NCBI GenBank assembly: GCA_947525005.1
Contig: CANNUY010000001.1
Span: 409,143 to 473,142, forward strand
DNA: 64,000 nucleotides
Reading direction: 5' to 3'
From: an uncultured Candidatus Melainabacteria bacterium
GTDB taxonomy: Bacteria; Cyanobacteriota; Vampirovibrionia; Gastranaerophilales; Gastranaerophilaceae
Positions 1 through 8,422 of this stretch are shown one piece after another; position 1 is the first letter of the stretch; each line of letters starts with the position of its first letter. Below the pieces are notes generated by a model that worked only from the letters and a program-made list of their open reading frames with translations, searched no databases and was not told where the DNA came from. Position numbers and translations under genes: made by a program.

Positions 1-485
1 CTTCCGTATTTAAAAGTCTTTGGACCACCAGCACTTTGTGCTATTGCTCCACCAATCGTTGATACAACCAAGTTTGATGGGTCGAGTGGAAAAAATAATC
101 CTACTTCTTCAACTGCCTTTTGAATTTCGCCAATGACTGCACCTGCTTGAACTTTTATTGTCATATTGGTTTTGCTGACTTCTAGAATTTTATTCATCTT
201 AGTAAAGTTAAGAATAATTCCACCAGTTTCATTGATACAGCCACCAACAAGGTTTGTACCTGCACCACGTGCAGTCACTGATATTTTATTTGCATTAGCG
301 AACTTAACTATTTGTTGAACTTGTTCAACTGTTTCAGGAAAAACCACCACAGAAGGTGGAATATCTCCTGAAATTCCATTTGTACCATCTTGAGAATATA
401 CATAACATTCTTCTTTTGTAGAAAGTATATTTTCTTTTGGTAAGATATTTTTAAGCTCTGATGTTATTTTATTCTTCGTCAACAT
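1..485 (-). CDS. glcD: FAD-linked oxidase (glycolate oxidase GlcD type), N-terminal part
   Basis: This is the N-terminal ~161 residues of an FAD-dependent 2-hydroxyacid dehydrogenase; the rest lies beyond the left edge. The translation has the FAD_binding_4 (PCMH-type) pattern: a PSVVVFPETVEQVQQIVKFA segment, then ARGAGTNLVGGC (pyrophosphate-binding loop), then the LDPSNLVVSTIGGAIAQSAGG segment. Family members oxidise glycolate or D-lactate at the membrane and pass electrons to a partner iron-sulfur protein. The ATG at 485 lies inside the 3' end of the upstream coiled-coil gene (17-base overlap), so the two are probably translationally coupled. The exact substrate cannot be told from this fragment. 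Confidence 0.85.
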   Translation of the reverse strand, partial: MLTKNKITSELKNILPKENILSTKEECYVYSQDGTNGISGDIPPSVVVFPETVEQVQQIVKFANANKISVTARGAGTNLVGGCINETGGIILNFTKMNKILEVSKTNMTIKVQAGAVIGEIQKAVEEVGLFFPLDPSNLVVSTIGGAIAQSAGGPKTFKYG

Positions 486-2310
486 AAGATGTTAGTTTTC
501 CAATACTGTTGTTAAGCTTTTCTAATTTTGCATCAATGTTAGTCATTTTATCCATAACCACTGATGCATCATTCTTAGCTGAGAACTCTAAGATTGTTGT
601 CATTCGTTCGTCCATTTGTTTCAATCGTTCTTCTAGTGAAGCAATTTGTTGATTTTGGTTTAGAATAACAGCCAATTTTTCGTCCATTGAACTTATGTAT
701 TCTTGTTGTTGAGCAATTTGTGCGTTTTGTTCAAGAATTTTTTGTTCAAGTGCCTCTATTTTTGCGCTGTAATCAATTGTTTCAGGAATTTGGATTGAAT
801 CAATTCCGTTTCCTAACCTATCTGAAATATTTGTAAGTGATTCACCTGCGTTATCAACCCACTCAGCTAACATTACTAAAGATTGGTTTATCAATTCGTT
901 GTAGCTTTTGTTGTCATCTAAAACTTTGTTTATTTGTTCTAATGCTGATTCAATATTGCTATATTGTCTAGCATTTGTTTCTGACTTAAGTTGAGAATTG
1001 ATTTTTTCAAAACAATTTTGGAATTTATCCAATGATGTATTTAAAGTTTCTGTATCTTTATCTGATGACAATAATAATGTGTTTACTCGAGTGCTTATGC
1101 TCAAGATGTCTTCTTGCATTTTTTTAATATTATCAGTAACTTCAAAATTTTCGTCTTTTTGAACTCTTTGATTGATTTTATCAAGAGTTATATAGATGTT
1201 ATTTAATTCTTCGTTGTTGTTATTTAATGCAAGTGTATTGATGTGTTGACCAAGTTCATTAAGATATATTCTTATTTTAGCTAGGTCAGATTCAATATCT
1301 TGCATACTGTATGTATAATCTGAATCTTCATCACTTGATTGAAGATATGAAATATTTTGTTTAAGTTCGCATATTAAATCTTTGATATCTTTTACAGAAT
1401 CTTTTGTGAACGGTAATAATTCATTAACTTTAGAGTGAATTTCTTCTTTTGTAGTATCTTCTTTTTCTTCAACTTCTGGAGTTTCAGAAATAGTTTCTAA
1501 GATTTTGTTATATTGTTGAGTTGTGTTGACGTTAAGATTGTATAATCCATTTTTAAGCATCTCTAGATTTTCTTGAAGTGCTTCGACATTTATTCCACCA
1601 ACACCTGCTACTTTTGAAAAACTAATAGAATTGATGTTTTCTTGGATTTTAGAGAAAATATCAATTACGCTTTTTTTAAGGTTTGCATTTGATTTTTCAA
1701 TATTTGTTGATAACAAAAGAATATCATCAGAAATTGAACTAACATTGGACTCATTAGAGTTTTCAACTTTTGTTTTGAAAATTTTTTCTAGATATTGAAT
1801 GCCATCTTTTAAATTTTCGTTTAGGGTTTCGATATCTGTTTTAACAAGGTTTGTAGCTGTATTTGACTGATTATATAAAACTTCTGCGTTTTCATTAAGC
1901 TTTGTTCCAAGATTTTGTTCTAATTGAGCAGAGATGTTTAATAGTATTTGTTTATCTATCCCAGAATTGTTTGCGATAATATCTAATCTGTTTACTTTTT
2001 CAGTTAGTTTGGTAACAAGAGGTTCAAATTCAGCAAGGTTTGTTGAATCAATACTTTGGTTGAGCCTAGCTATTTCGTTACGAACTTCTAGAAGATTCGT
2101 TTGTAATACTGTAAATTCTTCTGACTTAGGTTCTTCATTTTGTTCAAGCCTTGAAATATAGTTCCCTATACCGTCAAGAGTTTGTATGATAGTGTATAAT
2201 TGGTCGTTACAATTTTTTTCACTCATCATGTTTTCTTTAATATCTGTAACAAGATTTTTGATTTCTGTTAAGCTCTCTGTTGTCATTTTCTCGTTCCCTA
2301 ACTCAGTCAT
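469..2310 (-). CDS. long coiled-coil protein of unknown function
   Basis: A 613-residue hydrophilic protein, rich in Glu, Asn, Lys, Leu and Ile, with heptad-like spacing of hydrophobic residues over almost its whole length. It has no signal peptide, membrane segment or recognised catalytic motif. The last ~120 residues (from the IEALEQKILEQNAQI stretch on) form the clearest coiled coil. It directly precedes and overlaps the glcD-type gene. The general look recalls cytoskeletal or filament-forming coiled-coil proteins, but that is only a composition-based impression. Two starts are possible: the ATG at 2310 or an in-frame ATG at 2286, which has a slightly better purine stretch before it. Confidence 0.6.
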   Translation of the reverse strand: MTELGNEKMTTESLTEIKNLVTDIKENMMSEKNCNDQLYTIIQTLDGIGNYISRLEQNEEPKSEEFTVLQTNLLEVRNEIARLNQSIDSTNLAEFEPLVTKLTEKVNRLDIIANNSGIDKQILLNISAQLEQNLGTKLNENAEVLYNQSNTATNLVKTDIETLNENLKDGIQYLEKIFKTKVENSNESNVSSISDDILLLSTNIEKSNANLKKSVIDIFSKIQENINSISFSKVAGVGGINVEALQENLEMLKNGLYNLNVNTTQQYNKILETISETPEVEEKEDTTKEEIHSKVNELLPFTKDSVKDIKDLICELKQNISYLQSSDEDSDYTYSMQDIESDLAKIRIYLNELGQHINTLALNNNNEELNNIYITLDKINQRVQKDENFEVTDNIKKMQEDILSISTRVNTLLLSSDKDTETLNTSLDKFQNCFEKINSQLKSETNARQYSNIESALEQINKVLDDNKSYNELINQSLVMLAEWVDNAGESLTNISDRLGNGIDSIQIPETIDYSAKIEALEQKILEQNAQIAQQQEYISSMDEKLAVILNQNQQIASLEERLKQMDERMTTILEFSAKNDASVVMDKMTNIDAKLEKLNNSIGKLTSYVDEE

Positions 2311-2449
2311 ATCAACTATTCCAATAAATTATACTATTATTCTATCATGATTTTATCATAAATCTGAAAATACGTCAGAGTGTTAAGTTGCGTTAATAAT
2401 TTGCGTAAAAATGATTTTAAAAAGACCTTGAAATAATTTTCATTATTCT

Positions 2450-2640
2450 CCGTGATAGGATAGTGATAGCGAAGCAATCCATAAACTAACAGTTCTGCGT
2501 ACATAAAAAGACTTTTTCTGGATTACCACGGCTCTCACTACGTTCGAGCCTCGTAATGACAAGCAACCGTCATTGCGAACGATTGAACGGTTTTGGAAGT
2601 GTTAAGTGTGGCAATCCATAAACCAACAGTTCTGTGAATT
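2450..2640. repeat. dispersed intergenic repeat
   Basis: This 366-base gene-free stretch (2311-2676) contains two copies of an AATCCATAAACCAACAGTTC-type unit and segments with TCATTGCGAACGATTGAACG and CCTCGTAATGAC. The same order of blocks recurs almost base for base around 63285-63450. It is GC-richer than the flanks and shows no open frame that looks coding. Confidence 0.75.
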
Positions 2641-2676
2641 ATGAATTAAACATAAAATCCCTGTAGACATTTAATC

Positions 2677-3837
2677 CTACACATTTTCTGCAACTATATA
2701 AGCAGTAGACCAGCAGTTTTGTAAATTAAATCCACCACAAAACCCGTCTATATCTAAAACTTCTCCACAAAAATAAAGGTTTGGAATTTGTTTTGATTCC
2801 ATTGTCTTTGGATTGATTGTTTTTAGGTTAACGCCTCCTGCAGTTACTGTTTCTCCGTCTTTTTTTGTTCCTTTAATTTTTAGTTTGAAATTAGTAATTG
2901 TATCAAAAATTTTATCACGCATTTTGCCATCAATTCTGTGGCATTTTGTTTCTTCTTGTACATTTGCATATCCTAAAATAAGGCTAACAATTTTGTGTGG
3001 GAAAATTTCTGACAATATATTTTTAATCTGTTTATGTGGGTTTGAGTTAAAAATTTCTTGTAAATCAAGCTCCTTATTATATAGATTAAATTTTAATTCA
3101 TAAGGGAATTTGTCATAAGCTTTTAATGAGGATATTTTGTAAACTAAAGGCCCTGAAATTCCAAAATGAGTAAATAAAATATCTCCACTTAGACCTGTTT
3201 CATAGTTGTAAACATCTTTTAGTGTCACACCCATTTGTTGAGAAAACCCTTTTTCTGTAACAAGTCCGACTAGAGCAGGTTTAGTTGGAACAATCTCTAT
3301 TCCAAGTCGTTTAATCATATCATAGCCATTATGTCCACCTGTTGCATAAACAAGCTTGTTAAAATAATAGCTGTTCATATCTGTAACGACCTTGAATCCG
3401 TTTTCGGTTTGTTCAATTCTCAATGCTTTTTCTTTTATAAATTTTACGTTTTTCAAATGTTCAAGAAACTTTGTCCTAACCTCTTTTGCAGAATTTGATT
3501 TTGGAAAAACTCTCATATCTTCTTGAACGTAGGTTGGAACTCCGATTTTTTCAAAGAATTCTATAGTGTCAGCTGTTGAAAACTTTGAGAAAATAGAGTA
3601 CAAAAATTTTTCACCACGAGGGTAGTTTTTGGCTAATTCTTTAAAGTCGAATTCATAATGTGCAAGGTTGCACCTTCCACCACCTGTAGGTAAAAGAGTT
3701 CTTAAAAAGTTTCCATAATCAATGATAGAAACTTGTATCTGTGGAGAAAGTTGGTTTATAAAATATGCACAAGCACAGCCTGATGCACCACCACCGATTA
3801 TTCCAATACTAGATATTTTAGATGAATCTTGTGCCAT
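2677..3837 (-). CDS. BaiN/HI0933-family NAD(P)/FAD-dependent oxidoreductase
   Basis: A 386-residue flavoprotein. The N-terminal dinucleotide-binding motif GGGASG is at about residues 15-20, followed by LPTGGGRCNLA, a hallmark of the HI0933/YhiN-like family. The C-terminus has the family FAD-contact segment GEVLDIDGFCGGFNLQNCWS. Members are soluble FAD proteins; most are uncharacterised, and BaiN was proposed for bile-acid dehydroxylation. No substrate can be assigned here. I chose the ATG at 3837 (MAQDSSK...) rather than 3873 because the longer form adds residues with no family counterpart; the chosen start still overlaps folK by 20 bases, so the pair is probably co-transcribed. Confidence 0.85.
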   Translation of the reverse strand: MAQDSSKISSIGIIGGGASGCACAYFINQLSPQIQVSIIDYGNFLRTLLPTGGGRCNLAHYEFDFKELAKNYPRGEKFLYSIFSKFSTADTIEFFEKIGVPTYVQEDMRVFPKSNSAKEVRTKFLEHLKNVKFIKEKALRIEQTENGFKVVTDMNSYYFNKLVYATGGHNGYDMIKRLGIEIVPTKPALVGLVTEKGFSQQMGVTLKDVYNYETGLSGDILFTHFGISGPLVYKISSLKAYDKFPYELKFNLYNKELDLQEIFNSNPHKQIKNILSEIFPHKIVSLILGYANVQEETKCHRIDGKMRDKIFDTITNFKLKIKGTKKDGETVTAGGVNLKTINPKTMESKQIPNLYFCGEVLDIDGFCGGFNLQNCWSTAYIVAENV

Positions 3838-4330
3838 ACAAACAAACCGTTTCAGGATCATCAATATCGTCATAGATATCTGTTATAGTTTTCTTTAAAA
3901 CAGGGTGTACAAATGCAGGTGCAATTTCAAGCATTGGTACTAACATAAATGCTCTTTGATGTATTCTAGGGTGTGGAATTATTAGTTTTTTACCGTCAAT
4001 TTCTTCATCAATAACTTTGTTATCATAGAATAAGATATCAATATCAATGGTTCTATCTTCGTATTCTGATGAATTGCGTTTTCTACCTAGCTGGTTTTCA
4101 ATACGTTGACAAACTTTTAGTAATTGATAAGGATATAAAGGTGTTGAGATTGCAACAACTGCGTTCACAAACCAATTCTGTGAATTAAAGTGCCAAGGTT
4201 CTGTTTCATAAAAAGATGAAGTGCTGACTAATTTTATATTTTCGTCACCACCTAAAAGGCTTGTGGCTTGCTGAATGTAGCCAACTCTGTCACCTAAATT
4301 TGAACCTAAACCTAAATATACTAAAGCCAT
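3818..4330 (-). CDS. folK: 2-amino-4-hydroxy-6-hydroxymethyldihydropteridine pyrophosphokinase
   Basis: HPPK of 170 residues, the usual size. It transfers pyrophosphate from ATP to 6-hydroxymethyl-7,8-dihydropterin in folate synthesis. The N-terminal LGLGSNLGDR motif (residues 6-15) and the EDRTIDIDILFYD signature (about 91-103) are present, with the two metal-binding aspartates at about 96 and 98. No folB or folP lies beside it. A TAAAAT hexamer ends six bases before the ATG, so this gene may also belong to the leaderless group, though without the TGN extension. Confidence 0.95.
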   Translation of the reverse strand: MALVYLGLGSNLGDRVGYIQQATSLLGGDENIKLVSTSSFYETEPWHFNSQNWFVNAVVAISTPLYPYQLLKVCQRIENQLGRKRNSSEYEDRTIDIDILFYDNKVIDEEIDGKKLIIPHPRIHQRAFMLVPMLEIAPAFVHPVLKKTITDIYDDIDDPETVCLYGTRFI

Positions 4331-4375
4331 AAGATAATTTTATAACTCAATTTCTTTTCCGTCAAGTGAAAAATA

Positions 4376-5221
4376 TTAACCTTTTACAGCTCCGTCATTT
4401 TCGCCAGAGATAAAATATCTTTGCATAGCAAGGAAGAAGATGACAATAGGTATAGTTGCAAGAATTGAACCTGCTGCTATAAATCTCCAGTTAGAAGAAA
4501 ACATTCCTTGTAGATTGTTTATACCAACTGGCAAGGTGTACATACTGTCTTTTGTTAAAACAATACTTGGCCATAAAAATTCGCCCCAAGAACCGATAAA
4601 GGTGAATATCGCTAGTACTGCAAGTGATGGTCTAATCATTGGGACGCACACCTTCATAAACATTTGAAATACGTTGCAACCGTCAATGATAGCAGCTTCT
4701 TCAAGTTCTCTAGGAATTTTTAGGAATGCTTGTCGCATTAAAAATATTCCAAATGCGTTTACTGCAAACGGCAAAATTAAACCAAGATATCCCATAAAAT
4801 TGTTTACGCTATCTATTAGATTTAGTTTGATAGTGATTAGATAGACAGGTAACATAATTGATTGAAACGGTATCATAATTGTCGCAAGTATAGAGAAAAA
4901 TACTATTTTTTTACCCTTAAATTCCATTCTTGCAAGTGGATAAGCTGCGAGTGCTGACAGGATTAGGTTTAGTAATACAGTAAATCCTGCAACCACCATA
5001 CTGTTTATAAAATAGCCGATAAAATCAACTTGATGCCATACACCGATGTAGTTCTGCCACGTAAAATCTTGTGGGATTATTGTTGGTGGATAGGCAAAGA
5101 TGTTTTCGTTCACACCTTTTAGTGAGGTTGACAATAACCAGATGAATGGAAATATTGATAACAATGATACTAGTATCAACACTAAATGGATTGTGAATTT
5201 AGAATACAGCTTTTTTAACAT
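4376..5221 (-). CDS. carbohydrate ABC transporter permease (MalG/UgpE type)
   Basis: A 281-residue inner-membrane permease with about six membrane spans. The first follows MLKKLYSKFTIHLVL, and the cytoplasmic EAA loop that docks the ATPase is clear (EEAAIIDGCNVFQMFMK, near residues 190-206). The family forms the second permease of CUT1 sugar or glycerol-phosphate importers. No partner permease, binding protein or ATPase lies nearby, so the rest of the system must be elsewhere. I place the start at 5221: a longer in-frame form would run into the oppositely oriented MarR gene, and an extended -10 box sits exactly upstream of 5221. Confidence 0.85.
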   Translation of the reverse strand: MLKKLYSKFTIHLVLILVSLLSIFPFIWLLSTSLKGVNENIFAYPPTIIPQDFTWQNYIGVWHQVDFIGYFINSMVVAGFTVLLNLILSALAAYPLARMEFKGKKIVFFSILATIMIPFQSIMLPVYLITIKLNLIDSVNNFMGYLGLILPFAVNAFGIFLMRQAFLKIPRELEEAAIIDGCNVFQMFMKVCVPMIRPSLAVLAIFTFIGSWGEFLWPSIVLTKDSMYTLPVGINNLQGMFSSNWRFIAAGSILATIPIVIFFLAMQRYFISGENDGAVKG

Positions 5222-5236
5222 ACGATTATAATAGCA
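5222..5236 (-). promoter_or_regulatory. extended -10 promoter, predicted leaderless start
   Basis: On the minus strand the order is TGC, TATTAT, six bases (AATCGT), then the permease ATG. A start point seven bases after the -10 would fall on the A of the ATG. There is no Shine-Dalgarno sequence. The same spacing is found at five other genes in the window. Confidence 0.5.
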
Positions 5237-5362
5237 TAAATTTTGAATTGATAGAAGAAGTCTTGAGAAAAATTGTTGAGATGTGGAGTAGTTTATGGGT
5301 GAAGAATTTAACCAAATATAACAAAATTGACCAAAGTTTTGAAAACTTATAGAATAAAGGGT

Positions 5363-5800
5363 ATGAAAGACGAAACGACATCTTGTAGTTATTATATTAG
5401 AAATATTGCGCATTTAATGGCTAATATGCAGAATAGGTGCTTAACTATGTTTGGATTGACGAACCAGCAGGCACGTATTTTGATGTATATTGATAAAAAT
5501 ATTAGAAAACAACGAAATATAAAAAGAAAAGATTTAGAAACTTTTTTGAATTTAAAGGGCTCATCTGTAACAAGTTTGATGCACGGATTAGAAAAAAACG
5601 GGTTTATTGAGCGTTCACAATCTTCAAAAGATGCAAGACGAAAAGAACTTATATTGACCTCAAAAGCAAGAGCTTTGGTTGAACAGATGGATTTGGTATT
5701 TGAGGCTACGGATAATCAACTTCAAGAAGGTATGACAGAAGAAGAAAAAATGACTTTTAGGTTGTTACTTGGTATCGCACATAATAATATTAATGTGTAA
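5363..5800 (+). CDS. MarR-family transcriptional regulator
   Basis: A 145-residue winged-helix protein. The pattern fits MarR regulators: an N-terminal dimerisation helix, LTNQQARILMYI, then a recognition-helix region (GSSVTSLMHGLEKNGFI) and the wing (RSQSSKDARRKELILTSKA), which holds the DxR-like motif. Members bind palindromic operators as dimers and often answer to small phenolic or oxidative ligands. The ATG at 5363 is preceded by AAAGGG and is preferred to the upstream in-frame start at 5327. It is divergent from the sugar permease with 141 bases between, so it may control that gene; this is inference only. Confidence 0.85.
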   Translation: MKDETTSCSYYIRNIAHLMANMQNRCLTMFGLTNQQARILMYIDKNIRKQRNIKRKDLETFLNLKGSSVTSLMHGLEKNGFIERSQSSKDARRKELILTSKARALVEQMDLVFEATDNQLQEGMTEEEKMTFRLLLGIAHNNINV

Positions 5801-5807
5801 ACATTAA

Positions 5808-5862
5808 TCGTCATTGTAAGTATTTATTTATGGCAAGCGAAGAATCCCTGTAGGCATAATTC
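5808..5862. repeat. fragment of dispersed intergenic repeat
   Basis: A short block with GTCATTGTAAG, GGCAAGCGAAGAATCCCTG and TAGGCATAATTC. The GGCAAGCG(A/T)(A/G)GAATCCCTG part recurs near 63750 and, with variation, near 10838. It lies between two convergent genes. Confidence 0.5.
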
Positions 5863-5864
5863 TC

Positions 5865-6644
5865 TTACGCAACGGCTGGAGTTTTGGTGTTCAAGCTATT
5901 TACATACCCAACTAATGCGTTATAAACTCGTGGGTTTACGTGTCCTTCTTCCACTTGTGTTTTTAATATACTTAATGCTTTTTCTTGTGACATTTCTGGC
6001 TTGTATGCTCTTTTTTCTGTCAATGCAGAATATTTATCAGCCAAAGAAACAATTTCTGTATTGATATCATATCCTCTTGATGCGTTCTTCATCGCAGGAT
6101 AACCTGTACCTTGCTTGTTCTGGTGGTGGTATTTTACGATATTCAATACTTCTGGCTCAATGTTTTGCGTAGATAAAATTTCTTCGCTTAATCTTGAATG
6201 CAAATGCATAATTTCGTTTTCTTCAGGAGTTAATCGAGTATTTTTATTTAAGATTTTTTCAGGGATAAGTACTTTGCCAATGTCGTGCAACATAGCACCT
6301 TGTTGGATATGTTTGATATTCGCTTCTGCCTTCAAATCAACGGGTAAATAATTATAAATCCCAATAGCTTTATTTCTTGTGTCGATTGAGTGGTTGTAAA
6401 CGTGTTGTTTAAAGTTCTCAACATTAACAACAGGTCTTAAATTCTTCTCTGCTAAAATCTTTGTGATTACTGGGTTTGATGCGATAGATTCTGTGATAAC
6501 TTGTGTATTAAGCAGTCTATTTAATTCCCCATTGACATTGATTCTGTCATTTTGAGGACGAGAGATAGCGCCTCTGTTAATTTGTGGCAAATTAACAGCA
6601 AACACACGTGATATTGGGGTATTATTTAACACACTAAAATTCAT
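5865..6644 (-). CDS. HD-GYP-like domain phosphohydrolase
   Basis: A 259-residue protein with a C-terminal HD domain. The HDIGK motif is at residues 120-124, followed by VLIPEKILNK, and the second metal motif HHQNKQGTGYP is at about 173-183, then SLADKYSALTEKRAYKP. This motif order is that of HD-GYP domains, which cut cyclic di-GMP; a GYP triad is present (GTGYP). The first ~75 residues are Asn-rich and low in predicted structure, with no signal peptide or receiver domain. Its activity as a c-di-GMP phosphodiesterase is a family-based inference; some relatives are plain metal phosphohydrolases. Confidence 0.8.
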   Translation of the reverse strand: MNFSVLNNTPISRVFAVNLPQINRGAISRPQNDRINVNGELNRLLNTQVITESIASNPVITKILAEKNLRPVVNVENFKQHVYNHSIDTRNKAIGIYNYLPVDLKAEANIKHIQQGAMLHDIGKVLIPEKILNKNTRLTPEENEIMHLHSRLSEEILSTQNIEPEVLNIVKYHHQNKQGTGYPAMKNASRGYDINTEIVSLADKYSALTEKRAYKPEMSQEKALSILKTQVEEGHVNPRVYNALVGYVNSLNTKTPAVA

Positions 6645-6829
6645 CGTACACTAACCTATATACTATATAAGTATTTTTTTTAATGTGGATTGCATGAATT
6701 TCAACATTTTTTCTTTAAATGTTACGAAATAGTAACAAAATGACGAGGTTTTTATTAACTTAGTAATTCCTATTAATAACTATATTCTTCAACTCAAAAA
6801 AATGGCAGATAAATCTTCTCATATTATAA

Positions 6830-6858
6830 GTGACAGGTTTTAATTTTTGGTTTATAAT
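6830..6858 (+). promoter_or_regulatory. sigma-70-type promoter before the heptose-kinase operon
   Basis: GTGACA (6830-6835), a 17-base spacer and a perfect TATAAT (6853-6858), about 25 bases ahead of the ATG at 6883, which has a strong GGGAGAG ribosome site. The 238-base gap before it (6645-6882) shows nothing else apart from AT-rich DNA. Confidence 0.55.
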
Positions 6859-6882
6859 AACGTATATAATTTGGGAGAGAAG

Positions 6883-7932
6883 ATGAAAATAGATATAGAA
6901 AAATTGTTGAATTATACAAAATCACTTGCTGATACAAGGGTTTTAGTGGTTGGCGATTTGGCACTTGATGAAATGGTTTATGGTGATACAGAAAGAATTT
7001 CTAGAGAAGCTCCTGTGCTTATCCTTAGACATACTCATACAAACCTAATTCTAGGTGCTGCCTCAAACGCTGCTCACAACTCTTCAACAATAAACAACGG
7101 AAAAGTTAGTGTGCTTGGGGTTATCGGTAATGATTATCAAGCAAACGATTTGAGAAAAGCATTTTTTGATGCAAAAGTAAATGATGAATATTTGGTGGTT
7201 GATGAAACTAGAAAAACTGTTACAAAAACTAGAATTTCTGGTGCTTGTTCTCAATCAATTACTCAACAAATAGTAAGAATTGATAGACAAGATTCAACTC
7301 CGATTTCAACTGAAACAGAAGATAAGATTGTCGAACAGTTAAAAATAGCTGTTCCTGAACACGATGTAATTATTTTGTCGGATTATCATATTGGAACTTT
7401 GACAGATAAGGTTATCTCTGAAACTATAAGATTGGCAAAAGATTATGGAAAACCTGTTATAGTTGATGGTCAAAAAGATTTACAAAGATATCGTGGTTGT
7501 ACTTCTATGACACCAAACCTTCCTGATACTCAAAAACATGTTGGGTTCTATATCAAATCAAACGAAGATATGCACAAAGCTGGTAATAAACTTATCGCTG
7601 ACACAGATTGCGAATATGTACTTATCACTTGTGGTGATGAGGGTATGGCATTAGTTAATAAAAACGGCAAAATGTTAAGAGTGCCTGTATTTAATAAGTC
7701 AAAAGTGTTTGATGTGACGGGTGCAGGAGATACAGTTACAGCTCTTTATTCACTAGCTATTGCAAGTGGAGTAGAGCCTGTTTATGCTGCAATCATTGGT
7801 AACATCGCTGCAGGAATTGTTATTAAACAATTTGGTTGTGCAACCACAACAATTGATGAATTGGTTGATTTTATCGAAAATAATACAAAGTTATTAAATA
7901 ATACTGAAATTGGAGAATATTGTTATGAATAA
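6883..7932 (+). CDS. PfkB-family sugar kinase, HldE/RfaE domain-1 type
   Basis: A 349-residue cytoplasmic kinase. It resembles the kinase half of HldE (D-glycero-beta-D-manno-heptose-7-phosphate kinase): an early GDLALDEMVYGDTERISREA segment (about 24-43), ILGAASNAAHN in place of the usual GGAANVA, SDYHIGTLT, and the catalytic GAGD (about 280-283) in DVTGAGDTVTAL. It lacks the cytidylyltransferase half, as in organisms with separate HldA/HldC-type proteins. The next gene overlaps its end by 8 bases and an O-antigen-ligase-like gene follows, so a role in lipopolysaccharide or surface glycan precursors is likely. Substrate is inferred. Confidence 0.8.
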   Translation: MKIDIEKLLNYTKSLADTRVLVVGDLALDEMVYGDTERISREAPVLILRHTHTNLILGAASNAAHNSSTINNGKVSVLGVIGNDYQANDLRKAFFDAKVNDEYLVVDETRKTVTKTRISGACSQSITQQIVRIDRQDSTPISTETEDKIVEQLKIAVPEHDVIILSDYHIGTLTDKVISETIRLAKDYGKPVIVDGQKDLQRYRGCTSMTPNLPDTQKHVGFYIKSNEDMHKAGNKLIADTDCEYVLITCGDEGMALVNKNGKMLRVPVFNKSKVFDVTGAGDTVTALYSLAIASGVEPVYAAIIGNIAAGIVIKQFGCATTTIDELVDFIENNTKLLNNTEIGEYCYE

Positions 7933-8419
7933 AAGAATAGTTGATATAATTATTGTTATTGGTTTGTTATTGGTGTTATTTGTAGGTGTAATTACTGCAA
8001 AAAATATGCGTTCAACTGCATCAAAACAGATTGAAACTACTTCAAACATTGAGTTTGATGTATTACTTAGAAGTGTTTCACTTTCAACAACAGAATGTCC
8101 AATTAAGGTTGGTGACAAGACTTTTATCAGTATCAGAAATGTTCCTTATTCTGATTTAGATGTTGTTGGAGTAAAATTCGTTCCTAAACATATTATGTTA
8201 CCTTCAAAATCACCAAAAGGTTATATCTCTGTTTTAGATGAAGGTCAGTTTGATATGTATGACATCATTGTTAGAGTAAAAGACAAAGCTCAAATCACAA
8301 AAGACGGTGCTGTTGTTGGTGGTAACAAAATTAAAATGGGATTGCCTATTACTTTAGAAGGTAAATTATATAAGTTTACGGGTTCTGTATCAGATGTGAG
8401 TATTGAAGGTGAAGAATAG
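7925..8419 (+). CDS. DUF4330-like membrane-anchored protein
   Basis: A 164-residue protein with one N-terminal membrane span (about residues 6-24, IIIVIGLLLVLFVGVITA) and a beta-rich outer part. The layout and sequence recall DUF4330 proteins known from Cyanobacteria and Firmicutes; their function is not known. The ATG at 7925 overlaps the kinase end by 8 bases and has GGAG nine bases upstream. It is three bases from the following polysaccharide-type gene, so it probably works at the envelope with those products. I am fairly sure of the topology and less sure of the family name. Confidence 0.6.
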   Translation: MNKRIVDIIIVIGLLLVLFVGVITAKNMRSTASKQIETTSNIEFDVLLRSVSLSTTECPIKVGDKTFISIRNVPYSDLDVVGVKFVPKHIMLPSKSPKGYISVLDEGQFDMYDIIVRVKDKAQITKDGAVVGGNKIKMGLPITLEGKLYKFTGSVSDVSIEGEE

Positions 8420-8422
8420 GCT

